A stretch of 64,000 nt of DNA from Acidobacteriales bacterium 59-55 (lineage in GTDB: Bacteria > Acidobacteriota > Terriglobia > Terriglobales > Acidobacteriaceae): assembly GCA_001897435.1 (NCBI GenBank), contig MKSV01000011.1, positions 1-64,000 on the forward strand, read 5' to 3'. The number at the start of each line of letters is the position of its first letter. Position 1 is the first letter of the stretch. The notes beneath the pieces are model-generated. The model made no database searches and had not been told where the DNA came from. It saw only the letters and a list, made by a program, of their open reading frames with translations. Below, in pieces: positions 35,890 to 44,398 of this stretch. A program made the translations under genes and the position numbers.

Positions 35890-37299
35890 GTGAATCTTCA
35901 GCGATTGCACTCATACGTTATGCGAAAACTTAGACTCCCCGCTTTAATCGTTATCCTTGCGTCCATGACCGCCAGTTGCTTCGGCGCTAACTATTATGTA
36001 CGCAAGGGAGCCGCTGGAACCAATCGAGGAACCGACTGGACGAACGCCTGGAACGAGATGAACCAGATCAACTTCTCTACCCTCGCCTGTGGAGACACTG
36101 TCTGGATTGCAGGCGGCACTTACACAACAGCACTGAGAGGAAATAAGACCTGCACCTCTGGAAATGTACTGACATTCAACCGAGTCCAGGCAACTGACGC
36201 CGTTCCTGCAGCGGCCGCGGGCTGGAATGCTGCTTACGACAGCCTCGTGAGCGTTCCCAACATCGATATCCCAGGTCCGTCAGCTTACATCACCATCAGC
36301 GGGCGGATCCCATACGGAATTCTGGTAGCGATTCCGGGGAGCAGCGGCGATGGCATCGACGGCGGCGAAGGCAACGGAAGCGCCCAACCCATCGACCACA
36401 TCACCTTCACCTACATCGAAGTTTATGGCCCCGCCTGTGTTGTTGCCGGCAATTGCACTGGTGGCGGCGTCATCGGCGTCAATGTAATGCCTTACTGTCA
36501 GGGTGCCAATCGCACCAACCTGGTCTTTGACCACATGAGCGTTCATCGCGTTGGCGAAGCCTTTCGTGGTTGCGGCTGGGATAGCAGCTTTGTTCAGTAC
36601 AGCCTCATCTACGACACTCATAACGACGGTCAACAGCACGAAGACATTCTCTACTCCAACCCGCCTTATCAGAATGTGACATGGCGGTATAACAAGATAT
36701 TTCAATCTCCCAACGACGGTCTCTTCTTCGAATACGGCACTGGAGCGGTCAACTTCGCCTTCTATGGAAATGTGGTCTATCACTCCGGCGGCTGGCTCCT
36801 GTGCTTCAAAACCGGCAGTAACTACGGCCCTGTCTACATCTACAACAATACCTTCGAAAACGACGGCACCTTCGGCGACTATCAGCCCGCCTGGCTAGGC
36901 TTTTCAAATATGGTTCAAGGAAGTGAAGTTGCAAACAATGTCTTTGAGAACGTCACCTCGGATGCTCAGAGCGCGCCTCCTAATCCAAACCACAACGCTT
37001 ACAGCCTCAGCAGCGCCAACGACGGCGGAAGTGGATCCATCTCCTATGACGTCGGAACTCTCGGCGCAAGCAAGATGTTTGTGAACGAATCACCGAGCAA
37101 CCCAATTGCCGCTGACTTTCACCTCACTGCAACAGGAGCATCAACCTTTGCTTCCGGTAAAGCTCTTCCAGCTCCTTACAACATGGATCCGGATGGAAAT
37201 GTTCGCGGCTCTGGAGGCAGTTGGACCATAGGCGCCTACCAGGCGTCCGGCACGACCCGTCCCGCGCCGCCGACAAACCTGAATGGAGTTGCCCGGTAA
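35890..37299 (+). CDS. Secreted right-handed beta-helix protein (pectate-lyase-like fold)
   Basis: A 469-residue exported protein. The signal peptide is LPALIVILASMTASCFGANYY. The body has repeated short strands typical of parallel beta-helices (ITISGRIPYGILVA, HITFTYIEVYG, NLVFDHMSVHRVG, SFVQYSLIYDTH, VTWRYNKIFQSPNDGLFFEYG, VYIYNNTFEN), with many Asn and Asp turns. Such proteins bind or cleave polysaccharides; no definite catalytic triad is clear. In this locus it may be a depolymerase, lyase or epimerase acting on the exported chain. The GTG start has only weak support; an ATG at 35920 also leads into the signal peptide. A PAPPTNL tail suggests a lost or vestigial C-terminal domain. Confidence 0.78.
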   Translation: MNLQRLHSYVMRKLRLPALIVILASMTASCFGANYYVRKGAAGTNRGTDWTNAWNEMNQINFSTLACGDTVWIAGGTYTTALRGNKTCTSGNVLTFNRVQATDAVPAAAAGWNAAYDSLVSVPNIDIPGPSAYITISGRIPYGILVAIPGSSGDGIDGGEGNGSAQPIDHITFTYIEVYGPACVVAGNCTGGGVIGVNVMPYCQGANRTNLVFDHMSVHRVGEAFRGCGWDSSFVQYSLIYDTHNDGQQHEDILYSNPPYQNVTWRYNKIFQSPNDGLFFEYGTGAVNFAFYGNVVYHSGGWLLCFKTGSNYGPVYIYNNTFENDGTFGDYQPAWLGFSNMVQGSEVANNVFENVTSDAQSAPPNPNHNAYSLSSANDGGSGSISYDVGTLGASKMFVNESPSNPIAADFHLTATGASTFASGKALPAPYNMDPDGNVRGSGGSWTIGAYQASGTTRPAPPTNLNGVAR

Positions 37300-37481
37300 G
37301 GCCGTCTCTTGCCTGCAAATCGATGGCCTACTTTCGGCCTAACCTCCTCTGACGCGCACCTCATTCATGCGTGTCAGGGGAGCATCCTGCAAACTGCACC
37401 TCTATTACTCCGAAATCCAATATCTCACAGCAAATTTCGTTGCCCCTGCCTCATATCTGAACTGCGGCGGTATATTCTCCC

Positions 37482-39296
37482 ATGTACGAAACCGAAGCAA
37501 ACTCCGCAACTGAGTCACTGAAACAGATCCCACTCGGAGGAGTCGCTGCGTTTGCAAACCTTCAGGGTAAGGTCATAGCCCGAACCGTCCTGCCCTGGAG
37601 CGAACACTGTACCGAGTGCGCATGGCCCACATGCTATTCGACCTGCGATCTCTACAGCCCCCGCGAAGATGGACGATGCCGCCGCTTCATCGATGGTATG
37701 GTCCGCATCGACTGTCCCGAGTCGATCAACGGCTACCTTCTAAAGATTCGCTTCAAACAGTGGGGCAAGCTCTGGACCCCAGGAAGCCTCAATCTTCGTC
37801 CCATCCAAAAGGCTGAACGGATCGAACGTCGTGACCATCGCATCGGCAGTGTTCTCTACCAGATACCGCTGCCGTCGCCCGTCAAAAACAGCATCATCGG
37901 CAAGCGATACAGCCTCAAGAAACGCCTTGCGGTCAGAGAGGTAAAGACACACCAATCACCAACTGCGTTCCTTTTGGAGTGCTACAACCCTGCAAGCCAC
38001 CCCATTTCTCTCTCCATCTCCGTTCGATCGCACCATAAAGAACAGCTCATTCCATTTCAAAAGCTCATCTGTATCGAGCCCGGATTTCAACTCGTCCGCA
38101 TCCCATTCGATGAGATATCGAGCATCGTCAACCTCGACTCGCCCTTTAACATCGAGCTCATTCCCAACGGGACCGAGAAGGAAACCACTCTCTACTTTGG
38201 TCTGATGGATTTTGTTCGGGAAGCTACTGCGCCGCAAGTAGAGGCCAAGAAAATTAAGTGTGTCGTCTGGGATCTGGATAACACGCTCTGGGATGGCGTT
38301 CTGGTAGAGAACGACCCTGCGATGTTGAGATTGAAGCCTGACATGCTCAACATCATCGAATCACTGGATCGGCGCGGCATTCTTCAATCCGTCGCCAGCA
38401 AAAACAATCATGATCAGGCGGTCGAAGTTCTCAAGCAGCTTGGCATCGATCATTTTTTCCTTTACCCACAAATCTCTTGGTCTCCCAAAGGAGATGCGAT
38501 CCAGGCCATCGCTCGCGAACTGAACATCGGCGTGGACGCGCTGCTGTTTGTAGACGATTCCGAATTCGAATTGCAACAGGTCCGCTCATCCTGCCCCGGT
38601 GTCCGCACCCTCGACGCCCAACACTACGCCTTGGTTCTCGATATGCCCGAGTGCCAGGCGCCAGCTACCGTCGATGGCATCAGTCGCCGCCAAATGTATC
38701 AGATCGAACAAGGCCGAAAGGAGGTTGCAAGCACCTTCAAGGAAGATTACAAAGCATTTCTGAAGCACTGCGACATCAAACTCACGATCACCTCGCTCGA
38801 TAGCGACAATCTTCAGCGCGTGCATGAACTCACGCAACGCACCAACCAGATGAACTTTTCGGGAAACCGCTACAGCCGTGATCTCCTCTATGAGATCTTG
38901 CTGACACCCCATCTCGATACCTGCGTGCTCACCTGCGAAGATAGATTCGGCAGCTACGGCATCGTGGGCTTCGCCGTCATCGACAACCGCGAACCGCGCA
39001 TGACTGATCTGATGTTCAGTTGCCGCATTCAATCCAAGCGTGTCGAACATGCATTCGTAGCTCACATCCTCCATCACTACATCGCTTTCACCGGCAAAGA
39101 CTTCTATGTGAGCTATCGCAAGACTCTCCGCAACGAGCCATCCGGACAGGTCTTTGCCGATATGGGACTGCAAGAAATCGCGATCGTCGATGGCGTCACT
39201 TCCCTGGTCTTTCCACATCATGCTCAGATCACGGACGACGGCATCATCACGATCCTCACGCGGACCCCTCTCACCCCGGTAGGACAGCAACGATGA
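37482..39296 (+). CDS. FkbH-like HAD-IIIC phosphatase/GNAT protein with N-terminal cysteine cluster
   Basis: A 604-residue multidomain protein. Residues about 260-400 are a HAD-IIIC domain (CVVWDLDNTLWDGVLVEND, with D264 and D266; SVASKNNHDQAVEVL; LLFVDDSEFE). Residues about 410-590 are the FkbH C-terminal GNAT-like domain (LTQRTNQMNFSGNRYS). FkbH enzymes load a glyceryl group from 1,3-bisphosphoglycerate onto an acyl carrier protein, but none is seen nearby. The first 70 residues carry C43, C46, C51, C55 and C66 (EHCTECAWPTCYSTCDLY), a likely metal or Fe-S site. A beta-rich region links it to the HAD domain. It may transfer a three-carbon acid to the polymer. The next gene overlaps by four bases. 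Confidence 0.82.
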   Translation: MYETEANSATESLKQIPLGGVAAFANLQGKVIARTVLPWSEHCTECAWPTCYSTCDLYSPREDGRCRRFIDGMVRIDCPESINGYLLKIRFKQWGKLWTPGSLNLRPIQKAERIERRDHRIGSVLYQIPLPSPVKNSIIGKRYSLKKRLAVREVKTHQSPTAFLLECYNPASHPISLSISVRSHHKEQLIPFQKLICIEPGFQLVRIPFDEISSIVNLDSPFNIELIPNGTEKETTLYFGLMDFVREATAPQVEAKKIKCVVWDLDNTLWDGVLVENDPAMLRLKPDMLNIIESLDRRGILQSVASKNNHDQAVEVLKQLGIDHFFLYPQISWSPKGDAIQAIARELNIGVDALLFVDDSEFELQQVRSSCPGVRTLDAQHYALVLDMPECQAPATVDGISRRQMYQIEQGRKEVASTFKEDYKAFLKHCDIKLTITSLDSDNLQRVHELTQRTNQMNFSGNRYSRDLLYEILLTPHLDTCVLTCEDRFGSYGIVGFAVIDNREPRMTDLMFSCRIQSKRVEHAFVAHILHHYIAFTGKDFYVSYRKTLRNEPSGQVFADMGLQEIAIVDGVTSLVFPHHAQITDDGIITILTRTPLTPVGQQR

Positions 39297-40060
39297 ATCT
39301 ACGTTCTCAACTTGGAAGAGTTCGCGCTGAGATGCTTAGCTCCGTCCACTCACGCCCCCTGCCTCTGCGCAGTCAGGGCCCCGTCGTATCTTTTTGCTTT
39401 GACGATTTTCCGCGCACAGCCTACACCACCGGCGGCGCCATTCTCAAGAGCTTCGGCGTACGCGGTACATACTACGCAGCGCTCGGCCTGATGAACACGA
39501 CGAACAACCTCGGCGATCAGCTCCGGCAAGAGGACATCGACTCACTTCTTGCCGACGGGCACGAACTCGGCAGCCACACCTTCAATCACATATCCTGCCG
39601 CACCGTTTCGCTGAGGCTGTTCGAAAAGGATGTGCTGAGGGGACGTCAGGCCATCCGTGCGCTTACTGGTTGTGACGCCGGAAACTTCGCCTATCCTCGC
39701 GGCCATGTCTCGATCCGCTCAAAAAAAAGGATTGGCGCCCTCATGAGCAGTTGCCGCGGGATCTACGGAGGAATCAACGGTCTCTCGGCCGACCTCAACC
39801 TTCTGCGTGCAAATAGCTTGTACGGAGATGTGGATCAGCGCGCCCGCTTCGAGTCCTTACTCTCAGAGAACGTAGCGCGTAGTGGCTGGCTCATCTTCTA
39901 TACCCACGATATCCGTGAAAGGCCCTCTGCCTTCGGCTGCACACCCGCGCTCTTTGACCAAACCGTAGCCCTGGCCGCGGAAAGCGGTTGCCGCATCGCT
40001 TCCATCAAAGAAGCTTTAGCCATCTTCAGCGAACCAATTCGACAGCCAAGTCATTCATAG
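39293..40060 (+). CDS. Polysaccharide deacetylase (NodB/CE4 family)
   Basis: A 255-residue protein starting at an ATG that overlaps the previous stop (ATGA). CE4 motifs are easy to see: SFCFDDFPRTAYTTGG (motif 1, Asp pair), HELGSHTFNHISC (motif 2, His-x3-His), NFAYPRGHVSIR (motif 3) and WLIFYTHDI (late His). It lacks a signal peptide, so it may work on cytoplasmic lipid-linked sugar. It would remove N-acetyl groups, giving free amines. The frame also runs upstream inside the preceding gene, but that extension is a shadow. Confidence 0.9.
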   Translation: MNLRSQLGRVRAEMLSSVHSRPLPLRSQGPVVSFCFDDFPRTAYTTGGAILKSFGVRGTYYAALGLMNTTNNLGDQLRQEDIDSLLADGHELGSHTFNHISCRTVSLRLFEKDVLRGRQAIRALTGCDAGNFAYPRGHVSIRSKKRIGALMSSCRGIYGGINGLSADLNLLRANSLYGDVDQRARFESLLSENVARSGWLIFYTHDIRERPSAFGCTPALFDQTVALAAESGCRIASIKEALAIFSEPIRQPSHS

Positions 40061-40098
40061 TTGATATCCTTTGAAAACTGTAACCGGGAACATACCCT

Positions 40099-41142
40099 AT
40101 GAGTACGGTCGACGTTGTCATTCCCTGCTATAACTACGCCCGCTATCTAAGTGGATGCGTCCACAGCGTTCTCTCGCAGCCCCGTGTCGATGTTCGTGTC
40201 CTCATCATCGACGACGCCTCCTCCGACGAAACCCCTATCGTCGGGCGCGCGTTGGCTGCTGCCGACGGCAGAATCACCTTTCGTCGCCATGAAGCCAACC
40301 ATGGTCACCTCGCCACCTACAACGAAGGTCTGATCGGCTGGTCTACTGCTGACTACACCGTGCTTTTATCGGCTGACGATCTTTTGGCGCCCGGCTGCCT
40401 GAGCAGAGCGGTCAGCATTATGGATGCCTCTCCAAGGATCGGAATGGTCTACGGTCGCACCATCCACTTCGAGCGCGAATCCGATCTGCCAGAGATCGAT
40501 CCAGGCGGCTTCAGCTTCCGCCAGTGGTCAGGAGCTGACTGGCTCAGGCTTCGCTGCCGCGCAGGCTATAACGTCATCACCTCTCCCGAGGTCGTCGTCC
40601 GCGGAGAGATTCAGCGCGCCGCCGGAGGGTATCGCCCTGAGCTTCCACACGCCGGCGATCTGGAGATGTGGCTTAGGATCGCCGCGCTCGCCGACATCGC
40701 CTACGTCAATCGCATACCGCAGGCATTCTATCGCGTGCACCCTGAGAGCATGATGCGCACCGTCTATCGTGGAAGTTTTCTCGACCTGCGGCAGCGCAAG
40801 GCCGCTTTCGACAGCTTCTTTCAGCACGACGCAGCCTCTATTGCAAACGCGCACAATCTGCGGAATCTTGCCAATCGCAGCCTTGCTCGTGAGGCTCTAT
40901 GGGATGCCTGCCGTGCGTACGATCGCAACGAAGTTGCAGTCTGCCATGTTGAGGAACTGGTCGACTTCGCCATAACGACCTATCCGAACGCGGCCTCCCT
41001 CCCGGAGTACGCGGCGCTCCGTCGGCGACAATGGCTCGGGCCTGTCATCTGCAATCGAACCCAGATATTCGCCGCACCGGCCCTGCTTCGCAAAGTTCAA
41101 CGAGCCGCGCTGAAGCAACGCTGGAAGCACCAAGGCGTATAG
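40099..41142 (+). CDS. Glycosyltransferase family 2
   Basis: A 347-residue GT-A enzyme. It opens VDVVIPCYNYARYLSGCVHSVLSQPRVDVRVLIIDDASSDETPIV, with the DxD-like LLSADDLLAPGCL near residue 100 and GGYRPELPHAGDLEMWLRIAALADIAYVNRIPQAFYRVHPESM in the acceptor half. No membrane segment. The pattern is usual for enzymes that build EPS repeat units. It follows the deacetylase by 38 bases and precedes a GT4 gene. The downstream 79 bases hold no gene. Confidence 0.88.
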   Translation: MSTVDVVIPCYNYARYLSGCVHSVLSQPRVDVRVLIIDDASSDETPIVGRALAAADGRITFRRHEANHGHLATYNEGLIGWSTADYTVLLSADDLLAPGCLSRAVSIMDASPRIGMVYGRTIHFERESDLPEIDPGGFSFRQWSGADWLRLRCRAGYNVITSPEVVVRGEIQRAAGGYRPELPHAGDLEMWLRIAALADIAYVNRIPQAFYRVHPESMMRTVYRGSFLDLRQRKAAFDSFFQHDAASIANAHNLRNLANRSLAREALWDACRAYDRNEVAVCHVEELVDFAITTYPNAASLPEYAALRRRQWLGPVICNRTQIFAAPALLRKVQRAALKQRWKHQGV

Positions 41143-41221
41143 CCGCCACTACGCCGGCGCGGCATTTTAAATATCGCAACAATCATCGGTATAGATTTCG
41201 GTTCAGACTTCGGGGGACACG

Positions 41222-42544
41222 TTGAGATCCACCATCGCGCAAACCAGACTCCAGATGCATCGCCGCTACCGTCAACTCCGTAATCTATGGAACGACGAGG
41301 GCGCGCACGCAGTTGCCAACCGCTTGCGCAAAGCCGCTGCAGGCTTGCTTACGCCAAAGACCTCGATATCCCCCGTACGCAGTGCCGATGTCATGGCCAT
41401 CGATCTATTGCGTCCCTTCCAGCCCACCATTCCCGCCATTATTTCGGGTCAGCCGCTCCTCGCCAACTGGGTGACAACCCCACCGTCCCCCGGCTCGGGC
41501 GGGCACACTACCCTCTTTCGCATCATTCGATATCTCGAGGCCCACGGCTATCGCAATCGCGTCTACTTCTACGATGTCTACGGCAGCGATCACCAATATT
41601 ATGAATCAGTCGTTCGCGACTACTACAACTTTCACGGCCCGGTCGCTAACGTCGACGCCGGCATGGAAGACGCGCACATCGTCATGGCTACCGGGTGGCC
41701 AACCGCCTACCCGGTCTTCAACTCACGCTGCACCGGTAAGCGTTTCTACTTTGTGCAGGACTTCGAGCCTTACTTCTATCCCGTTGGCGGCACCAGCGCG
41801 CTAGCCGAAACCACCTATCGCATGGGCTTTCACGGAATCAACATCGGCGAGTGCTTTGCCGACAAGATCCGCGCCGAATTCGGCATGAGAGTCGATACAT
41901 TCCGGTACGGCTGCGACATCTCGCAATATCGCCGCTCGCCCGCATCTTCTCGCTCCGGCATCGTCTTCTATGCGCGCCGCGAGAGCGCCCGCCGCGGCTT
42001 TGAGCTTGGACTCATGACGCTTGAGGTCTTCGCTGCCCGCAATCCCGGTGTGGAAATCCACATCTACGGCGACAAGTTAGGAAGACTCCGCTTTCCCTAC
42101 ATCGATCACGGCCACGTCACGCCTGAGCAACTTAACCGAATCTACAATCGATGCTTCGCCGGGCTCAGCCTGTCGTTTACCAACGTCTCCCTCGTTGCGC
42201 TGGAGATGCTCGCAGCCGGATGCATTCCTGTCGTCAATGATACCGTCCAGGTCCGCACCGACCTCGACAACCCCTTCGTCTATTACGCGCCACCGTATCC
42301 GCAGGCTCTGGCAGCACAACTCGAATCCGTCATCGCCACCCACGACTTCGACTCGCTCTCCACCTCGGCTGCCGCCAGCGTTCACTCCACCACATGGGAC
42401 GAATCCGGCGCTACTGTCGACACCATACTACGCCGCGCCCTTCAGGAGTCAGCATCCCTTCAATCGATGAGCGAGTCAGTATGGGAATCGTCACCTGCGA
42501 CGCCTAGAGGCAATCGCCGAGGGGCAAGAGCATCGCTGTCTTGA
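41222..42544 (+). CDS. Glycosyltransferase family 4 (WsaF-like), 3' end overwritten by an IS remnant
   Basis: A 440-residue GT-B enzyme resembling WsaF-type rhamnosyltransferases: NWVTTPPSPGSGGHTTLFRIIRYLEAHGY, AHIVMATGWPTAYPVFNS, KRFYFVQDFEPYFYPVG, YGCDISQYRR, and the C-terminal GIVFYARRESARRGFELGLMTLEVF, LSLSFTNVSLVALEMLAAGCIPVVND. The start is a TTG with GGGGGA a few bases upstream. The last 25 or so residues (from about base 42483) run through a transposase remnant in another frame, so the natural C-terminus seems replaced by MSESVWESSPATPRGNRRG and so on. The core fold looks complete, so activity may survive. Confidence 0.86.
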   Translation: MRSTIAQTRLQMHRRYRQLRNLWNDEGAHAVANRLRKAAAGLLTPKTSISPVRSADVMAIDLLRPFQPTIPAIISGQPLLANWVTTPPSPGSGGHTTLFRIIRYLEAHGYRNRVYFYDVYGSDHQYYESVVRDYYNFHGPVANVDAGMEDAHIVMATGWPTAYPVFNSRCTGKRFYFVQDFEPYFYPVGGTSALAETTYRMGFHGINIGECFADKIRAEFGMRVDTFRYGCDISQYRRSPASSRSGIVFYARRESARRGFELGLMTLEVFAARNPGVEIHIYGDKLGRLRFPYIDHGHVTPEQLNRIYNRCFAGLSLSFTNVSLVALEMLAAGCIPVVNDTVQVRTDLDNPFVYYAPPYPQALAAQLESVIATHDFDSLSTSAAASVHSTTWDESGATVDTILRRALQESASLQSMSESVWESSPATPRGNRRGARASLS

Positions 42545-42800
42545 ATGGCATGGCATCAGCCGATTGCCTGACGTGGAAGGAGTCAAGCCGAAGAGGAAGA
42601 AGTTCGACAGCTATCCTATCGGCTTCTTCCATATCGATCTGGTTGAGGTGCGCACGGCAGAAGGCAAGCTCGACCTCTTCGTCGCTATCGACCGCACGTC
42701 CAAGTTCGCCTTCGCCCAACTCATTGAACGAGCCGGCACCAGAGCCGCATCTTCCTTTTCTGGAAGCGAACACCTCAATGCTTATCTCTTAGGAACCATT
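42483..42800 (+). mobile_element. IS481-type transposase remnant
   Basis: Reading in the frame of base 42483 gives RHLRRLEAIAEGQEHR then CLEWHGISRLPDVEG, KPKRKKFDSYPIGFFHIDL, EVRTAEGKLDLFVAIDRTSK, FAFAQLIERAGTR. This is the catalytic core of an IS481-family DDE transposase (first Asp in HIDL, second in VAIDRT). A frameshift near 42750 leaves FLEA in the next frame. The third acidic residue, ends and inverted repeats are gone. It overlaps the 3' end of the glycosyltransferase gene. Confidence 0.85.
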
Positions 42801-42890
42801 CACCCATGCATGTAATGCTTTACCGCACGAAAACCAGTCTTAGCCCGGATTGATCTATCCAAACTAATCTTCGTATCAATTTTGGAAGAA

Positions 42891-42945
42891 TGGTGGCCGA
42901 GGTCGGACTCGAACCGACATGAGGTGGCCCTCGGAAGATTTTGAG
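42891..42945 (-). pseudogene. 3' half of a tRNA-Leu(CAA), possible attachment-site scar
   Basis: On the minus strand the segment runs from the anticodon loop CTCAAAA to CCA. It is 55 bases, exactly the length from that loop to CCA in the intact tRNA-Leu next to it. The T arm is GTCGG-TTCGAGT-CCGAC and the acceptor 3' strand is CTCGGCC, which differs from the neighbour's ACCCGCC. No anticodon 5' stem or D arm precedes it. Only nine bases separate it from the CCA of the intact gene. Confidence 0.8.
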
Positions 42946-42954
42946 GGATTTCGA

Positions 42955-43041
42955 TGGTGGCGGGTATCGGAATCGAACCGATACGAGATTGCTCTCGGGG
43001 GTTTTTGAGACCCCTGCGTCTGCCAGTTCCGCCAACCCGCC
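42955..43041 (-). tRNA. tRNA-Leu (anticodon CAA)
   Basis: A full class II tRNA on the minus strand with encoded CCA. The acceptor stem is GGCGGGT/ACCCGCC. The D arm is GCG...CGC with GAACTGGCAGA. The anticodon arm is GGGGT-CTCAAAA-ACCCC, giving anticodon CAA. A long variable arm has CGAGA...TCTCG, and the T arm is ATCGG-TTCGATT-CCGAT. It decodes UUG. The gene borders an IS remnant and a second partial tRNA-Leu. Confidence 0.96.
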
Positions 43042-43191
43042 AATGCCTCTATTAGACCATACAAAGCGCAGATTCGCAGACGGGTTGTCGTTACTGTCAA
43101 CTTCACACTAGAAGCACGCCTTCAGGAAGGTTCATCTCGAAGATCGGCGGCAATCCGAAACGCTTTTCAGAGAAGCCAATGTTTACTTCGA

Positions 43192-43511
43192 CTATAGAGC
43201 GAGTTTCAGAGCGGGCGAACTAACCGCTCGTTTCACCAATTCCGCGAATGATGCTTTGCTTATAAGCCGCATCTTCGCTTCGACCTCTTGCATGGTCGCA
43301 AAATTCGGGTCTTCGCGTGGGGTTGATCGCTACTTGGTGGAATGACGCGATTCTTATGGTAATGAATTGCCTTAAAAAAAGTCTCGTGGTCGTTCTCTGG
43401 GATAATGGGGTATTCGCCTTCTCTAAAGAACCGCTCGATCTCAAAATTGAGATTGATGATGTTCTCATTGGCCCGCTTTAGCTTTTCCCCGATGCCGCTG
43501 AAGCCTTGCAC
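43192..43511 (-). pseudogene. Decayed gene of unknown function
   Basis: A GTG frame at 43511 codes GEKLKRANENIINLNFEIERF, then HETFFKAIHYHKNRVIP, a plausible alpha-helical N-terminus. It then turns to nonsense and ends at 43260. A second frame (from about 43293 to a stop at 43192) codes MQEVEAKMRLISKASF followed by AELVKRAVSSPALKLAL, a plausible C-terminus. The two are in different frames, so a once larger gene seems shortened and frameshifted. The rest of 43042-43640 holds no other supported gene; the tRNA promoter must lie just right of 43041. Confidence 0.4.
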
Positions 43512-43640
43512 TCAGCGATACTAGCATTTACTTGACGAGAAGGGATATTACCAAATTTCTCTTCAGCGGAGCCGGCGGCCACTAATTGTGGAATCCTTCC
43601 GAATTGCCGTGCAATCAGATAAGTAAGAGCTTCGGGGAGA

Positions 43641-44096
43641 ATGGAAATGGCTTTGATTGTTATCTGCGTTTCGGCGTTGTGTCTCGCCATCTTTGTCGGG
43701 GTGAGGATCAAGCGCGCCAGGGAGCGGCATGAACTGGAGCAGTACACCATTGGACCGGATACTCTGCATGACCTCTTAGCTGCAAACGAGAAGGTTCGTG
43801 TCTTCGACGTACGTGTGCCACTGGACCTGCTTGCCTACTCCGAGATTATTCCGGGAGCGACGCGCGTTCCTCCTAAAGAGATTATGGAGAATCCGTCGCT
43901 GATCCCGAAGGAGGAAGATGCGGTTGTCTACTGTACCTGCCCGGACGACAAGACTAGTCGAGAGATTCTGCTACGCGCCCGAAGCCTGAATTTCTGCCGG
44001 CTCAAGATCCTTCGAGGCGGTCTGGCAGGATGGAAGGCGAGAGGGTACCCAGTGGAGCCATATAAGCAGGCATTTCGGCTGGATACGGGGGTATAA
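43641..44096 (+). CDS. Membrane-anchored rhodanese-domain protein
   Basis: A 151-residue protein with an N-terminal TM helix (MALIVICVSALCLAIFVGVRI) and then a rhodanese domain: LHDLLAANEKVRVFDVRVPLDLLAYSEIIPGATRVPPKEI, the active loop VVYCTCPDDKTSR with a cysteine in the catalytic place, and ILRGGLAGWKARGYPVEPY. It probably moves sulfane sulfur or acts as a cyanide/thiosulfate sulfurtransferase on the cytoplasmic membrane face. The ATG at 43641 follows GGGGAGA; an ATG six bases later is equally possible. It stands alone between a decayed region and a 300-base gap. Confidence 0.88.
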   Translation: MEMALIVICVSALCLAIFVGVRIKRARERHELEQYTIGPDTLHDLLAANEKVRVFDVRVPLDLLAYSEIIPGATRVPPKEIMENPSLIPKEEDAVVYCTCPDDKTSREILLRARSLNFCRLKILRGGLAGWKARGYPVEPYKQAFRLDTGV

Positions 44097-44398
44097 CTTG
44101 CGGGGCTTACTGAGCGCTTAGAGTTTTGGGAAGCGTTCCATCGCAGCGATGTATGAATATCGGATAGTTCATGGCCTTGGTAATTAGAGCCATTTTCCTA
44201 CAGGTGTAACTCTTTATCGGATCATGTTTTGCCCTATTTTATTGTCATTCCCGAAGGGAATCTGCGTTTCTTCCGGGCTTGCATGACTACACCTGAAGAG
44301 GAACAGCTATAGCTAACGCCATTTATTGGATTGGTTCCGCCTGAGACAAGGCACTGATTGGATATCCAACGAATAGACTCTCAGGTATATCCTGATTT
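44097..44398. other. Intergenic region with a REP-like element
   Basis: About 300 bases without a supported gene. It contains the palindromic element at 44242-44266 and probably the promoter of the DUF5715 gene. Nothing else is clear. Confidence 0.4.
44242..44266 (+). repeat. REP-like palindromic element
   Basis: A GTCATTCCC-GAA-GGGAATCTGC motif around the palindrome TTCCCGAAGGGAA. The same kind of GTCATTCC...GGAATCTGC unit is known as a short dispersed element in acidobacteria and several other groups. Only one copy was noticed in this window. Confidence 0.45.
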
